Positions 14,499 through 18,471 of a DNA stretch of 18,471 nucleotides are shown here, one piece after another. Every line of letters starts with the position of its first letter. The stretch's first letter is position 1. Origin of the DNA: Alkalihalobacillus alcalophilus ATCC 27647 = CGMCC 1.3604 (GTDB taxonomy: Bacteria; Bacillota; Bacilli; Bacillales; Bacillaceae_D); assembly GCF_000292245.2 (NCBI RefSeq), contig NZ_ALPT02000077.1:1-18471 (forward strand). Reading direction: 5' to 3'. The notes under the pieces are model-generated. The model had not been told where the DNA came from. It worked only from the letters and a program-made list of their open reading frames with translations, and did no database searches. Made by a program: the position numbers and the translations under genes.

Positions 14499-17400
14499 CT
14501 AACTTCCTACTAATTGTTTTGTTTCTTCTAGTTTCACTGAGACAAGACGGGACACACCTGATTCTTGCATCGTTACTCCGTATAACACATCCGCTTCTTC
14601 CATTGTGCCTTTCCGGTGAGTGATAACAATAAATTGAGTTTGCCGACTAAAATCTTTTAAGAAATGAGCAAACCGACTTACATTTGCTTCATCTAAAGCC
14701 GCTTCGACTTCATCTAATACACAAAATGGAACGGGCCTTACTTTTAAAATCGCAAAAAGCAGGGCTATCGCTGTTAAGGCACGCTCTCCACCTGATAGTA
14801 AAGCAAGGTTTTGACGTTTTTTACCTGGTGGCCTGACAACCATTTCAACACCAGTATTCAATAGGTCCTCTGGTGTCGTTAAGACTAAGTCAGCATCTCC
14901 TCCACCAAATAATTGGCTAAATACGACACGGAAATGGGCTTTAATTTGGACAAAAGTTTCTTGGAACCGCTTTGTCATTTCTTCATCCATTTCACTAATA
15001 ACTGAATGCAGAGTCGCCTTCGCTTCTAATAAATCCTCTTGCTGAACCTTTAAGAAATCATACCGTTCCTTGACACGTTCATATTCTTCTATCGCCCCAA
15101 TATTGACAGTGCCAAGCTCTTCAATCGCAAGCTTAATTAACTTAACCTTCGTTTTCGCTTCTTCCACTTCATGCGTAAGCTGATAATTGGCTTTAGCCGC
15201 TTCATAAGTTAAGCTATATTCTTCCCGTAAAACGGATAAACAATTATCAAGTTCCACATCATAACGGTTGACACTGACTTCAATCGTTCGAACTTGATCA
15301 ATAATATAAGCAAATTTGGCTTGCTCTTCTTTTAATTGCTTTTCAAGCTTGTCATACGCTTCGTCCAACTGTTTTCTATCTTCACGGATTTGTACAAGCT
15401 TTTCACTTAGCTGCTCTTTATCTTCACGACTGTCACTAATTTGTTTCTCTAAAGGACCTTCACCCGTTGTGCGGTGACTCACTTCTTCTTGTAAAAATGT
15501 CGCTTGCTCCTGTAATTCAGCAAGTTCCTCTTTTAAATAGTCTTTTTCTTGTTCCAAGCGTTTCGAATCAGTCAAGATATTCGTGTAGCGTTCTTTAACG
15601 GTAGCTTGTTCAATTTTTTCAAGCGTCAGCTGCTCCTGTAATTCTTCCTTAGAGCTCTGTTGATTTTTCAGTTTTTCTTCTAAGCGATACACATGTTTTT
15701 CTAATTCACTTCGCTCGGCTTCAACCTTTTGTTCTTTTTCAGTTAATTGGTTAAGCCTTTCTTTAATCCGTTCTTCCTCTTGGCTGTAACTTTCTTGCTC
15801 TTTGTCAAAACGTTTAAAGCGCTCTTCAATCGTTGTTCCTTGGAGCTCGATTTCACGCTTCTCCGCTTTTTTATCTTGATAATCGGCTCGAGCTTGTTCA
15901 CCATCACTTTGTAGCTTGCTTAACTCATTCTCAAGGTCAGCTTGTTCTAATTTTAAGGCTTTTACTTGCTCTTCCAACATGAGTGTCGACTTTTTCATTG
16001 CCTCGAACTTTTCCGTTAGCTCTTCCACTTCCCGCTTTCGCCCAAGTAAAGGGGTTTGCTTTTGTTTTAAGCTTCCTCCTGTCATCGAACCTCCAGCATT
16101 AACGACGTCACCTTCTAATGTAACAACACGGTAGCGATAACCGAGCTTTGCGGCAAGTTTATTTGCAGCTTCTAAGTTTTCTGCGATCACGACATGTCCA
16201 AGTAAATTCCAAATCACATCGTAATAACTTTTTTCAAACTGAATTAAATCAGCTGCCACTCCAACAAAACCAGGCTCATTTTGTAAGGATTGTAATTGGA
16301 ATTCATTAATTTGACGCGGCTTCAAAACAGAAAGAGGTAAAAATGTCGCTCTTCCGAACCGGTTTTGTTTTAAAAATTGAATCGATTTTCTTGCATCTGC
16401 TTCTGTTTGAACGACGACATGTTGCATCGCTGAACCTAAAGCGATTTCTAATGCGGCTTCGTATTGCTTTGGTACGTGGACAAGCTCAGCAACAGCGCCA
16501 ACCACACCAGTCAAATGTGTATCGCGCTTTTTTAAAATTTCCTTAACGCCTTGGAAAAAACCTGAAAAGTCAGCTTCCATTTCCTCTAACACTTCTTTAC
16601 GAGATTCAAGCTTTTGTAACCATTGATACGCCTCATAAAGTTTAGATTCTTTTTGATGGTATTGATTTTTCTTTTGCTCTTCTACCCGTTTCGTTTCACG
16701 GTAAGCATTCGTCACTTGCTCTAAATGAAGCTCGGCTTTTGAAAGTTCTTCGTCTGCTCGTTTCAGACCAGCCTGAATCGTTTCACGTTCGGTAATCAAC
16801 TCTTCATTTTCAGATGTTAAACGGTTGTTTTTTTGCTGTTGCTGTCGCAGTTGCTCATCTAAATAGCGAGTTTCATTTCGAATAGAAGCTTGCTCATTAA
16901 GAAGTTCAATATAATCGCCCTTCGCTTGATCTAAGACACGGGCAAGGTCCTCTTCACTTTCTTTTAACAACGTTTCTTTTTCATCAACTTTTTTATTTAG
17001 ATCTTTTAGGAGCTCTTTTTCCTGTTGTAGCCGTAATAACACTTCATTATATTTGGCCTCTACTTGCCCCAGCGCCTGCATTTTGTCTTCTAAAGACTTT
17101 GCAATTGTTTCTTTATTTTCACTTGCATGTTTCAGTTGCTCTTTATAAAGACGTTTTTTCCCTTCTGCTTTTTCGAGCGTTTCACTCGCATAAAGCAAAT
17201 CTTCTTGGGTTTGGTTCAAAACTTCTTGTAGTTGTTGAGATTGGACCCTTAATGATTCAAGTTGGTCTTCCATCTCTTTTACTTGCTTAGAGCGAATTTG
17301 ATGTTGTTCTTTTAATTGCCCAAGCTTTTCTTTTTCACTCGTCCATTTTTGGTGCAGATCGGTAATTTGATACACGAGCAAGGCAATCTCAATTTCTTTT

Positions 17401-18065
17401 AATTGCTCTTTTTTCTCAAGAAAATCCTTAGCAATCGAAGATTGGATATGTAGTGGTTCTACTTGTCCTTCTAATTCATACAAAATATCTTCCACTCGAT
17501 TTAAATTATCCTGTGTTTCAGTTAAACGCTTCTCCGCTTTCACTTTCCTCGTTTTATATTTAAGAACTCCAGCTGCCTCTTCAAATATGACACGACGGTC
17601 CTCTGATTTACTACTTAAAATCTCTTCTACTTTCCCTTGGCCAATAATTGAATATGCTTCTCGCCCTAATCCTGAATCCAAAAATAAATCAACAATGTCT
17701 TTTAAGCGACATGTTTGTTTGTTAATCAAATACTCGCTCTCACCTGAGCGGTACACCCTTCTTGTTACGCTTACCTCTGTGTAATCAACCGCTAGATGAC
17801 CATCCGCATTATCAAGCACCAAGGTTACTTCGGCGTAATTTAAAGGTTTTCTTGAATCACTTCCAGCAAAAATTATATCTTCCATTTTTGAACCGCGAAG
17901 GGATTTGGCTGACTGCTCCCCGAGCACCCACCTAATTGAATCTGATATATTACTTTTTCCACTTCCGTTTGGACCGACAACCGCGGTCACTCCGGGGACA
18001 AAATCGACACCGATTTGCTCAGCAAATGATTTAAATCCAACGACCTCCAGCCGTTTGAGGAACAT
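14499..18065 (-). CDS. smc: Chromosome segregation ATPase Smc
   Basis: A 1188-residue structural-maintenance-of-chromosomes ATPase that, with ScpA and ScpB, compacts and separates sister chromosomes. The N-terminal head has Walker A GPNGSGKS (31-38). It is followed by long coiled coil, a hinge at about 500-670 with GDVVNAGGSMTGG, and a second coiled coil. The C-terminal head has signature LSGGERALTA (from 1090), Walker B FCVLDE (1114-1119) and an EAALDEAN D-loop. I chose ATG 18065 (MFLKRLEVVGFKSF) because GGAGGG lies 7 bases upstream. The longer GTG-started frame to 18080 uses that site as codons. Length is that of bacillar Smc. The usual upstream partner rncS is absent here; a possible weak promoter (TAGTCA, 18 bases, TAAAAT) lies just upstream. 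Confidence 0.98.
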   Translation of the reverse strand: MFLKRLEVVGFKSFAEQIGVDFVPGVTAVVGPNGSGKSNISDSIRWVLGEQSAKSLRGSKMEDIIFAGSDSRKPLNYAEVTLVLDNADGHLAVDYTEVSVTRRVYRSGESEYLINKQTCRLKDIVDLFLDSGLGREAYSIIGQGKVEEILSSKSEDRRVIFEEAAGVLKYKTRKVKAEKRLTETQDNLNRVEDILYELEGQVEPLHIQSSIAKDFLEKKEQLKEIEIALLVYQITDLHQKWTSEKEKLGQLKEQHQIRSKQVKEMEDQLESLRVQSQQLQEVLNQTQEDLLYASETLEKAEGKKRLYKEQLKHASENKETIAKSLEDKMQALGQVEAKYNEVLLRLQQEKELLKDLNKKVDEKETLLKESEEDLARVLDQAKGDYIELLNEQASIRNETRYLDEQLRQQQQKNNRLTSENEELITERETIQAGLKRADEELSKAELHLEQVTNAYRETKRVEEQKKNQYHQKESKLYEAYQWLQKLESRKEVLEEMEADFSGFFQGVKEILKKRDTHLTGVVGAVAELVHVPKQYEAALEIALGSAMQHVVVQTEADARKSIQFLKQNRFGRATFLPLSVLKPRQINEFQLQSLQNEPGFVGVAADLIQFEKSYYDVIWNLLGHVVIAENLEAANKLAAKLGYRYRVVTLEGDVVNAGGSMTGGSLKQKQTPLLGRKREVEELTEKFEAMKKSTLMLEEQVKALKLEQADLENELSKLQSDGEQARADYQDKKAEKREIELQGTTIEERFKRFDKEQESYSQEEERIKERLNQLTEKEQKVEAERSELEKHVYRLEEKLKNQQSSKEELQEQLTLEKIEQATVKERYTNILTDSKRLEQEKDYLKEELAELQEQATFLQEEVSHRTTGEGPLEKQISDSREDKEQLSEKLVQIREDRKQLDEAYDKLEKQLKEEQAKFAYIIDQVRTIEVSVNRYDVELDNCLSVLREEYSLTYEAAKANYQLTHEVEEAKTKVKLIKLAIEELGTVNIGAIEEYERVKERYDFLKVQQEDLLEAKATLHSVISEMDEEMTKRFQETFVQIKAHFRVVFSQLFGGGDADLVLTTPEDLLNTGVEMVVRPPGKKRQNLALLSGGERALTAIALLFAILKVRPVPFCVLDEVEAALDEANVSRFAHFLKDFSRQTQFIVITHRKGTMEEADVLYGVTMQESGVSRLVSVKLEETKQLVGS

Positions 18066-18261
18066 AGGCCTTCCCTCCACTTCTAATATACAACCATATT
18101 ATTTTATCATAATCTTTCTCGTTATGACTATCTAACGGCTAATCTTAAAAAAATTTCAATAAATCAACAAGACTCTAATTTATTTGCAGAACATAAACCA
18201 AATAAGTAGAATTAATGGTAAACTAAATAAAATCACATTAAACGTTAGTGATGATGTAAGT

Positions 18262-18471
18262 CTGTTAGAAGCTCGAGAAAAATCGCCCATCTGAGTGTAG
18301 ACAAAAAGCGTCTTCATCAGCTGTTCTTGCCCACAGGACGTGGGTACAAGGCGTTGCGGCAGGATGGCGCGAACTTAGCGTTGTTCCTTAATATTCTCGC
18401 TTCTGACCAAACAGGCTTCGCTTTTTATCAATCTAGCTACGCCTGTTAGAAGCTCGAGAAAAAATCGCCCA
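18262..18471. repeat. Hairpin-rich repeat running off the window edge
   Basis: CTGTTAGAAGCTCGAGAAAA plus ATCGCCCA occurs at 18262-18289 and again, with one extra A, at 18443-18471, about 181 bases apart. The DNA between is richer in GC than the smc upstream region. It contains CCCAC-aggac-GTGGG near 18330, an imperfect inverted copy of the repeat word at 18394-18415 (TTCTCGCTTCTG, CCAAACAGG), and ACAGGC/GCCTGT pairing at 18411-18446. No open frame of note. The window (perhaps a contig) ends inside the second copy. Confidence 0.75.

Overview
The window reads as part of a chromosome from a member of the Bacillaceae, most like an environmental or alkaliphilic Bacillus relative. This rests on the gene order smc-ftsY-ylxM-ffh-rpsP-khpA-ylqD-rimM-trmD-rplS, on close protein resemblance to Bacillus subtilis counterparts recalled from memory, on strong AGGAGG-type ribosome binding sites, and on AT-rich intergenic DNA with Bacillus-type sigma-A promoters and terminators. 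No database search was possible.

Right half (about 8300-18065, all on the minus strand, so read from right to left): a conserved housekeeping block for chromosome organisation (smc), co-translational protein targeting (ftsY, ylxM, ffh), small-subunit assembly and ribosomal proteins (rpsP, rimM, rplS), tRNA methylation (trmD) and small RNA-binding or unknown partners (khpA, ylqD). The sequence divides it into several transcription units. There is a terminator after ftsY, a near-consensus promoter before ylxM-ffh, another promoter before rpsP, a terminator after khpA, and a promoter plus structured leader before rplS. The usual flanking genes are not seen: no rncS lies in the roughly 400 bases upstream of smc, and no ylqF/rbgA follows rplS.

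Left half (1-8300) is accessory and metabolic. A plus-strand S51-family peptidase-like gene is followed by two kinds of intergenic tandem repeat. Next come a minus-strand beta-oxidation pair (3-hydroxyacyl-CoA dehydrogenase and acyl-CoA dehydrogenase, mmgB/mmgC-like) with a CcpA-type cre site upstream, and a thioredoxin-reductase-like flavoprotein divergent from a cytochrome P450. Last are a second S51-family gene and an MFS transporter gene broken by a frameshift and probable internal deletion.

The most unusual material is repetitive. There is a 52-bp tandem array (841-1174), a 51-bp repeat family that occurs both beside that array (about 1221-1294) and 12 kb away between ylxM and ftsY (about 13157-13380), a 21-bp palindrome between the two repeat types, and a hairpin-rich repeat at the right edge that begins to repeat itself exactly where the window stops. 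I saw no CRISPR array, tRNA, rRNA, transposase or phage gene.
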